Positions 27,117-38,500 of a stretch of 64,000 nucleotides of DNA are shown here, piece after piece. Origin of the DNA: Amycolatopsis lurida (GTDB taxonomy: Bacteria > Actinomycetota > Actinomycetes > Mycobacteriales > Pseudonocardiaceae). Position numbers and translations under genes: made by a program. The notes under the pieces are model-generated. The model was not told the origin of the DNA and did no database searches. It was given only the letters and a program-made list of their open reading frames with translations. The stretch is taken from assembly GCF_900105055.1 (NCBI RefSeq), contig NZ_FNTA01000004.1, positions 6,169,501-6,233,500 on the forward strand. The letters run 5' to 3'. How positions within the stretch are numbered: the first letter of the stretch is position 1; every line of letters starts with the position of its first letter.

Positions 27117-27161
27117 TTGTGCGATATCACGAATCGTCATACCCCGCGAATATAGCTTGAG
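27117..27161 (-). pseudogene. IS256 transposase scrap fused to the PKS end
   Basis: On the minus strand LYSRGMTIRDIA is the conserved LYxxGMTxRDI block of IS256 transposases. It continues in frame from the truncated PKS sequence (LLDALL), so the PKS gene was cut here. Confidence 0.7.
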
Positions 27162-30100
27162 CAATGCGTCGAGCAATTTGTCGTCAAGACCACCCGGGGC
27201 GAGGTCGATCAGGCGGCATCGCAGTTCTGGCAGTTCGGCGGGGACGATCCGGCCGAAACCCCATACCGCGGCGCCGGAGGGACTGGTCGTGGGATCGTTG
27301 GCGGACACGCTCTGCGCGCCGGTGGTGACCAGGAAGAGTCGGCCCGAGGCACCTGCTAGCCCTTGTACGAGCTGGAGTGGATTTGCCGCCGGGGAGCACA
27401 GTGGCGAGGTGATCGCCGAGATTTCGTCGACGTAGATCACGCCGCGGCAGACCCCGTCATCGGCCGTGACGGAAACCACGGTCTCGATCCAGTTTCTGTC
27501 GGCCACCGCAGTTCGGACGACCTCGCCGCCGAGCGCGGAGAGAGCATCGGCGAGTCCTGTCGCGGTGGCCGACGAGCCCACGACGACCCACCGGCCCTGG
27601 CCGTCAGCTTCCTGTTCGAGTGGTTGTGCCTCCCATGAGTGCCGGTAAACGAGCTTCGGCACCTGCTCGGCGGCCTCGGAAAGCCTGGTCGCCCGCAGAC
27701 CGCGGATCTCCGCGACCACCTTGCCGTTGTCGGTCACCAGGGTCAGATCGCATTCGACCATTCCCGGTTTGGTGAACTCCTTGCCCCGGCCGTGCACCCA
27801 CAACCGGCCCGCCGGAGATCGGAAGAACTGGAACGACTCGACATGGGGCGGCACGTAGGTGCCCAGATCCGTCTCTTCGCCGAACATGTGCGCGCCGACG
27901 ATGACCGCCTGCAGTGCGCCATCCAACCGGGCCGGATGCAGCCGGTGTCCTTCCCTCTCGACGGTGTCGAGCCTGAGCTCGGCGAAGATCTCCCGCGTGT
28001 CGGTCCGCCCCCACACGCGATCCACGACCTGGAACGACGGTCCGTAGTGCAACCCGGCCGCTGTGAGGCGCGAGTAGATCTCCTCGTGAATGAGGTTCGG
28101 GAGCCCGTCGACGAGCGCGTCCGGTGCCGCCGGGCGGCGCAAAGGAATCCGGGCGTTCGCCACGTGGGCACGGCGGAGCTCGGTGTGCAATGTCCAAGTC
28201 GCGTCATCGGGGTTCGCCCGGCTGTGCATGGTGACGTGCCGCCGATCCGGGTCGTAGCCCACGCGCAGCGTGGTGACCGAGGAGGACGGCAGAACCAGCG
28301 GACGGTGGAAGACGACGTCTTCCACCACACACGGGTCATCCTCGGCGAACGCAGCCAGGGCGGCATCGAGGCACCCGCAGCCGGGGAAGACGACGGCATC
28401 GGCCACCTCGTGGTCTTCGAGATAGGGGAAGGCGGAGGCGGACAGTTCCACGTCGTGGACCGGGGTGACGGCGGCGACGGCCCGTCCGGCCATCCGGGGT
28501 CCGTCGGCACCCAAGCGCCGGCGGCGTGCCGCGGGCGCTTCGACCTAGTGGCGGGTCGCGCTGCCAGGGGTAGGTCGGTAGTGCCAGATGTGTCAGGGGC
28601 CGGGATGGACACGCCGCCAGTCCGGATCGGCTCCGGCCTCATAAAGTCCTCCGAGTGTCTCCAGGAGCTGTTCACGCTGCGGTCGGTTACGGCGCAAGGA
28701 GGCGAACCGGATCGCGGCGTCCGATCGGTCGGGGAGGGCCTCGTCGATCGCCGAGGCCAGCACGGGGTGCGGCCCGACCCCCAGTACCGCGCCGATGCCC
28801 CGGGTAAGGACATTGCGGAACGCGTCGCCGAAACGCACCGGCCACCGGACGTTCCGCCACCAGTAGCCCGCGTCCAGCACGGTTCCCTCGACCTGATCGC
28901 CCAGGACCGTGGAGAACAAAGGGATCTCTGCCGAGCGCGGGTCGATTTCCGCCAGTGCTTGGAGCAGCGGCTCGCGAATTTCGTCCATCTGAGGGCTGTG
29001 GTAGGCCACTTCGACACTCAGCTCCTTCACCGAGGCCCCGGCCGCGGTCAGCGCGGCTGACGTGGCCGCGACAGCCAGGTGGTCACCGGTGATGGTCGTC
29101 GCGTATGTGCTGTTGATCGCCGCGACTGTCGCCCCTTCGACTAGATGGGGTTCCACCTCGCCCACCGGCAATGCGACCGCCGCCATCGCGCCGCGCCCCG
29201 CCAGCCTCGCTTGCAAGCTTGCCCGGTGGAAGCTCACCATAAGCGCGTCTTCGAGGGAGTACACCCCGGCCGCGTACGCCGCGGCCACCTCTCCCACGCT
29301 GTGACCCACGATAGCTGCGGGACGGATTCCCCAATGCTGCCATAACGCGGTGAGACCAGCCTGGACGACGAAGTTGGTAACCTGCGCATACAACGTCCGC
29401 GTCAGCCTCGACTCGGTTTCTGGCCGCCGTAGTTCGTCGGCGATCGACAGGCCATGGCGGGCGAGCAGGGTGTCGCAGGCGGTGACCACGTCCGCGAAGA
29501 CCGGTTCCGTCTCGAGGAGTTCACGTCCCATCCCCACCACTGGGGACCCATTCCGGAGTAAACGAAGGCGATTTCGGGACGGGTGACCCTCGCCGGATCG
29601 GCGCTGAGGCTTCGCAGCTTTTCGACGGCCTCGGACACGTTCCCTGCGACCACGAACGTCCTCATCGGATGGTGATCGCGGTTGCGAGACGCGGCACGGC
29701 AGACCGCAGGGAGCGCGGGGGCATCCGGTTTCTCCAGCAGATCCGCGTAGGACTCGGCGAGGGAACGCAGTGCCTCGGCGTTCCGAGCGGAGAGCGGCAA
29801 TAGCACCTGCCCTTCCTCGAAGACCGTCTCGTCGGTTTTGGGATCCGGCCCTTGTTCGAGGATCGCGTGTGCGTTGGTTCCGCCGAAGCCGAATGAGTTG
29901 ACGCCCGCCCGCCTCGGGTTCTCCCGCTCTGGAAAGGGAACCGATTCAGTGGGCACTCGTATGGGCAGCTTGTCGAACTGGATCCGGGGATTCGGCTTCT
30001 CGAAGTGGAGGTTCGGCGGGATGAGACCCTGCTGCAGGCACAAGGTCGCCTTGATCACGCCGGCCACCCCCGCCGCCGCCTCGGTGTGCCCGAAACTGGA

Positions 30101-31155
30101 TTTGACCGAACCCATCCATTGCGTCTCGGTGGATTCGCCGAGAACCTCGCCGATCGCGACGGCCTCGACCGGATCCCCAGCTGCGGTTCCGGTTCCGTGT
30201 GCCTCGAAGTAGCCGATGGACGACGGCGCGACGTCGCCCGCCCGGCAGGCCTGCTCGATCAGCATGCGCTGGGCTTCCATCCTCGGCACGGTGATGCCGG
30301 GGTGCGGCCGTCCTGGTTCACTGCGGCACCCCGCACGATCGCATGGACGCGGTCGCCGTCCCGCAATGCCGTGGAAAGTGGCTTCAGTACGAGGATTCCG
30401 GCGCCTTCGCCGCGCGCGTAGCCATTGGCCCGGTGGTCGAAAGCCTTGCAGCGGGCGTCCGGCGACAGGTACTGTCCCTTGGACATGAGGATCGTGGTAG
30501 CTGGGTTCACCATGACGTCCCCCCGCCTGTGACAGCGATGTCACAGTTACCGAGCGCGAGCGCGTTGCAGGCGTGGTGGAGCGCCACCAACGACGACGAA
30601 CACGCGGTGTCGAGAGTGAAGGCCGGACCGCGCCAGTCGAACGCGTAGGACAACCGGGGCGCGAGCATGGTCATGCTCACCCCGGTCGCGGTGGTCGGGC
30701 TGAGGAGATGCTGGTTCGAATCGGTCAGCTGTAGCGTGGCCGCGTCGAATGTGAACGCGCCGACATAGACCCCGACGTTCGCGGCTACCATCGAACTCGG
30801 TGGAATACCAGCGTTCTCCAATGATTCCCAGGATACCTCGAGTAGCATCCGCTGTTGCGGATCCAGTGCGGCGGCCTCGCGGGGCGGCATTCCGAAGAAC
30901 CCTGCGTCGAAGCTGTCGATCGGAGTGGTGACGAAACCGCCTTGGCGGACGAACATTCGCCCGGGAGAGCGGTCCGCGTCGAAGAAATCCCTTTGTGCGC
31001 CAACGATCTGCGGGAATGTCGCCGATAGCGTCGGTACCCGATCCGATTAGTTCCCAGAAGCTATCCGGCCCGGAGATTCCGCCGGGGAAGCGGCAGCCGA
31101 TACCGACGATCGCGGCCGGCTCCGAAACCTTTAGCGACGATACGGGATTGTCCAT
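27162..31155 (-). pseudogene. type I polyketide synthase (KS-AT-DH-partial KR), frameshifted and truncated
   Basis: Read 5' to 3' on the minus strand from ATG 31155: AAIVGIGCRFPGGISGPDSF begins a ketosynthase with DTACSSSLVALHHACNAL (active Cys), EAHGTGTAAGDPVE (His) and SSFGHTEAAAG (His). Then come AT segments VYSGMGPQWW and IVGHSVGEVAAAYAAG (active Ser) and VAYHSPQMDE. The dehydratase has LEDHEVADAVVFPGCG (HxxxD instead of HxxxG) and RLDGALQAV. Last is an N-terminal ketoreductase-like part (RWVVVGSSATATGLADAL). The coding frame changes near 31000, 30510, 30290, 29530 and 28500. No ACP or ER is visible, and the 3' end is lost at an IS256 scrap. There is no N-terminal docking helix, so it may have been a starter or stand-alone FAS-like PKS. 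Confidence 0.85.
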
Positions 31156-31893
31156 AGGGCACCTCTAAGCGCTCGACTCTGTTGTTCCGCTTATGCTAGG
31201 GCCTGATTACCGGCCGGTAATCTCAAACGCGGGTCTTTGGTTACCCTCCCTACCCTGAACTCCCAAGATGGCACAGCGTTCCGGTTCGCAATCGAGGGTT
31301 AGCTAGGCGTCGGCGACACGGCCATCGAGTTGACCCTCACGATGTGCTTGCTCGGACTTGCCACAGGGCAGCCCGTCTGGCACATTGGGGCGGCGCGGAC
31401 CGTTGCTCGTCGGCGCGGTGGTAAGCACACCACAGCAGCAGCGGTGTTGACGCAGCCGATGCTCGGTCACCACCGGGACGATCTCGGGCAGATCATACAC
31501 CTGGCAGCGCACCACGCCCAACCGCATGACGCCGTAACCCACGCTCCGTAAGCCACACCCGCCATCAGAACTCGAATCAGCAACGGTATCGGGATTTTGG
31601 AACAGTTTCAGGCCTGAGCGCCTGCTTCCGCCCCATGACCCGCGACCGCGGCGTCGATCACATCACGATGCACCGCCGACACCTGCACACCCAACAAAAC
31701 CTAATCCGGACAAGTCACCACGCCCGAGCTCATGACCGACGATCACAGCACCCCGACCGCACCAGCCACGCCGGAATCCACCACCACCATGATCAACTTA
31801 AGCTGCATGGCATTGGGCTATTGATAGAACCGTCAGTACCACTCATGACTACCGGCACTCAGGCCCGATTTGCGGTCGTTATCGGCAGACGAC
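31156..31893 (-). other. PKS promoter region and IS66 scrap
   Basis: About 740 bases separate the PKS start from the 3' end of the SARP-LAL gene. The minus strand at about 31311-31542 reads VYDLPEIVPVVTEHRLRQHR followed by CCCG, the zinc-finger block of an IS66 transposase. Nothing else is recognisable apart from the palindrome at 31205-31222. Confidence 0.55.
31205..31222. promoter_or_regulatory. perfect 18-bp palindrome upstream of the PKS start (operator candidate)
   Basis: GATTACCGGCCGGTAATC is a perfect palindrome centred ~58 bases upstream of the PKS ATG (31155, minus strand). A possible -10 (TAGCAT on the minus strand, about 31189-31194) follows, so the palindrome would overlap the -35 zone. 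Its size and symmetry fit a TetR- or GntR-type dimer site. No such repressor gene is in the window. Confidence 0.55.
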
Positions 31894-34800
31894 CTACTCG
31901 TCTTCGGCCCGGACCGCGAGCCCGCCGCGCGCGGAAAGACCGACCTTGGACAGCACGCGTGTGACATGGGCCTGTACCGTACGGCGCGGGATGGCCAGTG
32001 TGGCGGCGATCTCCGGGTTCGAGCGGCCTTGACTGAGTAGGTCCGCGATCTCCCGCTCCCTTGGGGACAATGAGGACCAGTCGCTCGTGGAACCCTTCCC
32101 ATCGGACTCACTGCTCACGATGCCGAATCTCCGCATGCGGCTCCCGAGGTGCCGCACTTCCCAGGCAGCGCCAAGCCTGTCGAGATGTGTAAGGGCGTCG
32201 TCTGCCGCTCGTTGCGCGTCTTCGCCCTGCCCTGCCTCTGCCAGGAGTACGGCGACATCGGCGAGCGCTGACGCCAGCTCTGTCGGGCGCCCGACCTTGC
32301 CGTAGTGTGCAACCGCCTGTAGCAGCGGCTCCGGGTTTCCCGAGACGAGCGCCTCGCACCAATGCGCGGCGGCGGTGGCTCTTGCTGGCACGACCTCCTT
32401 GCTGGCTTCCTCTCGGCAGATGTCCACGGCGTGGGACGCGATGTCATCCCTTCCGTGCTCACGCGCCAAGCGGCACAGCCGCGGCAGCCACTGGTGGCGA
32501 AGCATCATCGGCGCGTAAGTCGGGGCCAAAACGGGGGACAAGACGTCGATAGCCTCCTCTAGCGCACCTTGCTGCTCGGCACGGAGGGATTGGGCGACAA
32601 GGAGGAAGTCACAGTTCTCTCGCTCGGCGCCAGTGACGGCGACGTGTTCTTCGGCGACGTGGAGGTGCGCAACCGCCTGTTCGGTCTCACCACGGCGGCC
32701 GTGGATGAGGCCGGCGAGGCCGTGAAGCAACAAGGCGGCGGGCCCGGGTTCACGAAGCCCGTGGAACGTGATCGCCGGACCGTCCTCGGTGACGCTGTCC
32801 AATTCTACCAACGCATCGTCCCAGCTGCCTGTCCAGTAGCAATATATGGCCGAGGAGACTTGAAGCCCATGAGGCCGCGAATAGTCTGCGGCCGCGTGCC
32901 AGGCGGTCCGGAGCGTTTCCTGTGCCTCATCCAGTCGGTCGAGATTCTGCAGAGTGAACATCCTATTGTCGAGCAGGTCGAAGTACAGGCCCGCTTGGTC
33001 GGAGCGACCTTCGATCGTTTCGAGAGCCCGGTCGATGTGGTGTAAGGCGCCGACGTGATCCCGTTCGATCGAGTTGATCAGCCAGAGCGTCTGCAGGGCG
33101 TGGGCAATCGGAAAAGGCTCCCCGGCTGCCTGCGCGGAGCGATAGTTGCGTCGAGCCTTTCGCTTGGCGCGGCCGAGATCGTCGAGGCTGCCGCGGCCGA
33201 AGCACGCCAGAAGGGCGCGCCCCCGTTCGCGCCACATCGGGGGAGTGGCCGGAGAACCGTTCTCTGCCAGTAAGGCGATCGCCCGATCGGTGTCACCCCG
33301 ACTGTGCGCGATCGCCGCGGCGATGTGACGGATTTCCGCGGCCCGCGCCGGATCCCGGCTGAGAGCCATGGCTTCTTCTGCAAGCTCGAGCGGCTCCTGG
33401 CCTAGCCGGTACAGCACGATGACGTTCGCGGCCAGCAGCACGTCCCGGCGCGGGTCATCAGCACCGCATTCGTCCAGCACCCGCCGCAGCAGTACCGCGG
33501 CTATCGAAGGAGCTCGGGTTGAAAGGGAGGCATGGTGATCGGTCAGCCAGTCGATCACCCAATCGTCCACGGCCGCGGGGACGGCGACGAGCTGCTGGGC
33601 AACGTGTTCGACTCCGGCGCCTGTGTCCGCCAGTGCCTCGGCGGCACGGCGGTGCCATTCCGCACGCATGCTTACTGGGATTTCGTTGTACAGAGTCCAC
33701 CTGAGCAAAGGGTGACGGAACGCGAGGTGCATACCGGAGTCGACGACGATCCCCATTTCCATTACTTCGTCGAATGTGCTGAGTAGCACGGAAGGTAACA
33801 CGCCCATCGTCGCCGACACCTGCGCAAGCCCGAATTCCATGCCCAAAACTGCGGCCCGGCGTACTGCTTCTCGGGCGATGTCGCCCAGCTGGGTCAATGT
33901 GTGGGCTACCGCGTCGAGCAACGACTCCGGTACAGCCAGGGTCGCGCCGTCACGGACTTTCGCGACGCCGTCGATGATCTCGACGGAGTTATCACGCACT
34001 AGCGCCGCCGTCATTTCGCGAAGGTAGAGGGGATTTCCCGCGGCCTTGTCCACCAGTGACCGCAGGTTCTCGTCCGGTCGTCCTCCGATGAGGTCTTCGA
34101 TCAAGTCTTCGACCTCGGCGGCGGGCAAGGGGGCCAGCGTGATCAGTTCCAGGCCACGTAGTTCGTTTGCGCGACGTACCTGGGCGAGGTCCTCTCGCCG
34201 ATGTGCCGGTCGGGAGGCGGCAATCAGCAGCAGCGGGAGCTGACGTGCGGCGACGGAAAGTCGATTCCAGATCAGCACACTTGCCTCATCAGCCCACTGG
34301 AGGTCATCGATGACCATCACGAGCGCCGCGGAGGCGCAGAGCTGATCGACATGTCTGAGTACCCTGTCCGCGGTCAAGGCCACCGGGTCGACGTCGGCGG
34401 TCGCCAGCGGCAGCTCGTCCGGTCTGAGGCCGAGGCAGTCGATGATCACCTGCAGAGGAAATGTCTCTCCCAGCTCACTGGCAGCGGCCCACGCGACGTG
34501 GCATCCACGTTCGTCAATGTCCGCCAGCGCACCGGCGAGCAATTCCGACTTGCCGATACCGGGCTCGCCCTCGATCCAAACGGTCCGGCCGGCTCCCTGT
34601 AGGACGCCGTCGACTAACTGCCGGAGCCGGGCGATCTCAGGCTCGCGTCCACAGCAGGTGAAGGGCCCTCGGCGGTGGGCGATGGAGTGGACGATCCGCC
34701 CGGGAAGCACGTGGAGGAGCTGGTCGGCGGTTTCGTGGACGGGCCGGGCGAGGGCTGGATCGTTCGTCAGGATCTGCTGGTGCGTGCGTGTGAGCTCCGT

Positions 34801-35523
34801 GCCTGGGACGATTCCCAGCTCGCTGCGCAAGACCTCGCGGGCATCACGGAAGGTTTCCAGGGCCTCGGTAGTCCGGCCACTGTGGTGCAGGGCGATCATT
34901 AGCAGCCGCCACAACGGTTCGCGTAGCGGGTGCTCTCGCACCAGCACAGTCAACTCCGGGATGAGCCCTTCGTGAGAACCCTGACTCAGTAAAGCTTCCG
35001 CGCGCAGCTCGACGGCGAGAATTCGCCTCTCGGTCAACTTCATCCGCAGGGATTCGGCGTACGGTCCGGACACGCCGGAGACGGCTTCACCACGCCACAG
35101 GGCCAGAGCGCGGTCTAACAGCACCACCGTTGCGGCAGCGTCGCAGTCCTGCCAGCGCGACTCGGCTTGTTCGCAAAGATGGGTGAACACCTGCAGATCT
35201 AGGGCCTCGTCATCAAGCCGGAGACGGTAGCCTCCCGCGTCCGACAGCAGGAGTTCGCCGGTCGACCATCGGGTCCGGTGCGGCTCCAGGATCCTCCGCA
35301 GGCCGGAGATATAGGTGTGGACGCTGCCGTCCGCACTCGCGGGCGAGGTCTCGCCCCACACCATCTGGATCAATTCCGCCCGGCTGACCGGCCGCGTGAC
35401 GGCCTGGGTCGCCAGTGCTACGAGGACCGCCCGCTGCCGGGCGGGCCCGAGCGCGAGCTCGTCCTCGTCGAGCCACGCACGCAGCGTGCCGAGCACTTCG
35501 ATCCGTAGTCTGCCCTCGGTCAT
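31894..35523 (-). CDS. SARP-LAL regulator: BTAD, STAND ATPase and LuxR domains
   Basis: A 1209-residue three-part regulator. Residues ~1-95 form an OmpR-type winged helix (LGPARQRAVLVALATQ, SVHTYISGLRRIL) and ~95-250 the BTAD domain. ATPase motifs follow at ~319-326 (EGEPGIGKSELL) and ~405-418 (ALVMVIDDLQWADEAS). A long helical TPR-like region comes next, then a C-terminal LuxR helix-turn-helix (LSPREREIADLLSQGRSNPEIA, RRTVQAHVTRVLSK). Similar SARP-LAL fusions (PimR, SanG type) activate antibiotic clusters. Its ATG overlaps the TGA of the upstream SARP gene (ATGA), so the two are translationally coupled and perhaps act as a hetero-oligomer. The likely target was the decayed PKS locus downstream. 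Confidence 0.92.
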   Translation of the reverse strand: MTEGRLRIEVLGTLRAWLDEDELALGPARQRAVLVALATQAVTRPVSRAELIQMVWGETSPASADGSVHTYISGLRRILEPHRTRWSTGELLLSDAGGYRLRLDDEALDLQVFTHLCEQAESRWQDCDAAATVVLLDRALALWRGEAVSGVSGPYAESLRMKLTERRILAVELRAEALLSQGSHEGLIPELTVLVREHPLREPLWRLLMIALHHSGRTTEALETFRDAREVLRSELGIVPGTELTRTHQQILTNDPALARPVHETADQLLHVLPGRIVHSIAHRRGPFTCCGREPEIARLRQLVDGVLQGAGRTVWIEGEPGIGKSELLAGALADIDERGCHVAWAAASELGETFPLQVIIDCLGLRPDELPLATADVDPVALTADRVLRHVDQLCASAALVMVIDDLQWADEASVLIWNRLSVAARQLPLLLIAASRPAHRREDLAQVRRANELRGLELITLAPLPAAEVEDLIEDLIGGRPDENLRSLVDKAAGNPLYLREMTAALVRDNSVEIIDGVAKVRDGATLAVPESLLDAVAHTLTQLGDIAREAVRRAAVLGMEFGLAQVSATMGVLPSVLLSTFDEVMEMGIVVDSGMHLAFRHPLLRWTLYNEIPVSMRAEWHRRAAEALADTGAGVEHVAQQLVAVPAAVDDWVIDWLTDHHASLSTRAPSIAAVLLRRVLDECGADDPRRDVLLAANVIVLYRLGQEPLELAEEAMALSRDPARAAEIRHIAAAIAHSRGDTDRAIALLAENGSPATPPMWRERGRALLACFGRGSLDDLGRAKRKARRNYRSAQAAGEPFPIAHALQTLWLINSIERDHVGALHHIDRALETIEGRSDQAGLYFDLLDNRMFTLQNLDRLDEAQETLRTAWHAAADYSRPHGLQVSSAIYCYWTGSWDDALVELDSVTEDGPAITFHGLREPGPAALLLHGLAGLIHGRRGETEQAVAHLHVAEEHVAVTGAERENCDFLLVAQSLRAEQQGALEEAIDVLSPVLAPTYAPMMLRHQWLPRLCRLAREHGRDDIASHAVDICREEASKEVVPARATAAAHWCEALVSGNPEPLLQAVAHYGKVGRPTELASALADVAVLLAEAGQGEDAQRAADDALTHLDRLGAAWEVRHLGSRMRRFGIVSSESDGKGSTSDWSSLSPREREIADLLSQGRSNPEIAATLAIPRRTVQAHVTRVLSKVGLSARGGLAVRAEDE

Positions 35524-38500
35524 CGGCGCGCCCTGCGTCGCCCGTGCTCAACTCGCCGCTCAGCCCGTTCGGCATCCAGCAGGGCGCCCATTTCGTCGTA
35601 GGCGTTCAGCGCCGCGTGCAGGGCCGCTGCGGCCTCGGCCGGCTTCCCGCAGACTGCGAGGAGGCTCGCGGCGTCCTCCATCGCCTGTGCCTCCGCGAAC
35701 CGATTGCCCGACTGTCGTGATTGAGCCGCAGCGCTGAGCGCCGCGATGGGATCGTCATCGAGCAGTGCCCTGCAACGGAGGGCAGTGATTTCCTGTCCGG
35801 TGATGCGCTCGCAAAGCAGCGTCGCCGTTTTGGCCTGATCGTGCTTCTCGAGATCGATCGCGAGACGGACCAGATCAGGCATCCATGGGCAGACCGTCGA
35901 GTCCTCGAACTCGAGCATGCTAGAAAGCAATCCGAAAGCGAGCTCCGGCTCGCCCCGCAGCTCGGCGAGTGATGCGTTCGCGGCGAGCAAGAAGTCCGTG
36001 CCATCCGCACCGAACTCCCCGGCGGGCGCCAAGGCCCAGACGGACATCAGATGTGCCCGGGCGTCGTCCGGCCTGCCACGATGAGCGGCGATCACCGCGG
36101 CGACGCCGCTGAGGCGGCGCAGAGCCATGGGGCGGCCAAGCATGTGTTTTGCGAGGCTTGGACCGCCGCGGAGCCTCGTGGCCAGCTCGGCGAGGCAGGC
36201 GTCCCACTGGCCGAGCCAAAAGGCGTCCACTGTGCTGCCTTCGCTGGTGGCCCACTGAGCGGAGACCGGCACCGTTCGTTCATCTGGGTTGGCCGTGCAG
36301 ACAGGCCACCAGCCGACTCGAGTTCGCGACAACAGGGCCTCGTGCATGCGGCGCCAGTTCGCCGGGGTCGCGTGGTCGTGCAATGCCTCCTTGACCGCTT
36401 TCGCAGCCTGGTCCACACTGCCGCAAACCAGCCGCGAGTAGGCGACGAGCCAGCGCATCTCGGCGATCACGCCGACGTCTTTCGACCGCTTCGCGAGCAT
36501 GCCGGCCCCGGCGGCGAGGTCACGCTCGAGCCAAAGCTTGGTTCGCGCCGTGGCGATCGCGAAGCTCTCCCGGAGTGCGGCCGGGATGGAGTTTGAGGTG
36601 TTGACCCGTTGGAGTAACCGCATGGCTGACAGGGGTGAGGCGGACGCCAGGGAGTAGATTTCCCGCGCCAGCCACTCGCATTGCCACTTGTCCACCGGGC
36701 CGGGCGTGGCGAGCAGCTGGAACGCCACACTTTCCACGGGCGCTCCTGCCTCGGAGAGTGCTTCGGCCAGTTGCCGGTGCAGAGCCAGGCGAATCGCTGC
36801 GGGCGTTCGGGCGTATAGCGCCTCGCGCACGATGGGATGCTTGAAAGTGAGTTTGCCACGGGCACGGACTACGAGGCCGAGAGCCACGACTTCGCTCAGG
36901 ATGTCGTCCAACTCGGCTGTCGGGCGGCCCAGCGCCACGGCGAGGTCTTCGGCGGCGAAGAATTGCTCCAGCAAAGCTGCCCAGCGGAGGAGCTCCGAAG
37001 CGGCGGCGGAGAGAAACCCGAGTCGGCGGCTGATGGCATCGAGAGCAGCCCGAGGGATGACGGGCCGCGCTCCGGGGCCCGCCGGCTCAGGTGCTTCGTT
37101 CCCCGCAAGTGCGTGGATGATTTCGCGGACGAAGAGCGGGTTCCCGGCTGCGGCGCGCACGAGATCGAGCAGAGCTGGTCCGGGTTCGGTTTCGAGAAGG
37201 CCGCTGACGAGATCCCGGACCTCTTCCTCGGCGAGCGGGTTCAAAAGGTGGACGAGCGTGCCGCTTGCGGTGAGCGCATGGCGTAGATCGTTGAGGCGGT
37301 GATTGTCGGGTATCCGCCGGCTCACACCGATCAGCAGCAGAGGCGATCTGGCGCATTCGTCCGCGAGGCGGCTCCAAACCTCGAGGCTGGCAGAGTCCGC
37401 CCACTGCGCGTCGTCGAGCACCAGGACGAGCGGTTGTTCGCGGCAGAGTGTCCTGACGAGATCGGCGATCAACCCCACGGCTGTGTCAAGGCCTCGGCGG
37501 TTCTCGAGAGAAAGCCCTCGGATTTCCCGTGCGACCATGCTCTTGCGAGCGTCGGGAGAATTCGTTGTGACGTCCAAGCCTTCCAGCAGTACCCGCAGCG
37601 GGCTTTGCTGGCTGAGCTCGTCCGCCGCGGCAGTGGCGACCGTGCACCCGGTCGTGGTCGACAGGCCCGCCGAGATCAGCGCCGACTTGCCAATTCCGGA
37701 TTCACCTTCGAGCCACACGGAGGTCCCAGCTCCGGTGGAAAGCCTGCCGATCGCTGTCCGGAGAGAGAGCAGTTCGCAGCTCCGGCCGACGAACGATTTG
37801 AAATCGCTGGCCTGCCGAGACGACTGCGTGGCGACCGACGCTCGCGGCGCGTTGGTAAGACGGTGCCATAGCGCCGGGTCATCGATCTTTATCTGCTCGT
37901 AGCGCAGGGTGAGCTCGCTGCCAGGTTCGATCCCGAGTGCGTCGACTGTTTTGGTGCGGAGGCGCTCGAACAGCTGCAGCGCTTCGTCGCGGCGCCCGCA
38001 TCGATACAGCGCGAGCAAGCGGAGACTCTGCAGCCCTTCTCGCATCGGGTGGTCGGCGGCGATTGGGCTCAGCTCGGTCAGTATCGCCTGGTGCTTCCCG
38101 CCGTCGAGCATGATTTTGGCTCGCCGCTCTACGACTTCGAGATGCAGCTCCCGCAAGCGTTCACGTTGTGTCGCGGCATAGGGGCCGGGCAAGGTGGCCA
38201 GCGGCTCATCCCTGCTGAGGCTCAGGGCGCTCTCCAACGCGGCGAGCGCTCCGGGGAGGTCGTTCGCGCGTTGGCAAAGCCGGGCCCTTTCACGGAGATT
38301 CTCGAATCGGACGACATCGATCGATTCGGCATCCACCCGCAGGCAGTAGCCCGCCCCGCTGGAGGTCAACATTCCGGCGCCACCGTGCTTCCGGCCCGAG
38401 TCGAGGGCCGAGCGTAGCGACGACACGTAGGTATAGATGCTGCCGTTGGCGCTCGCCGGTGGCTTCTCACCCCAGATGGAGTCGATCAGTTCAGAGCGCG

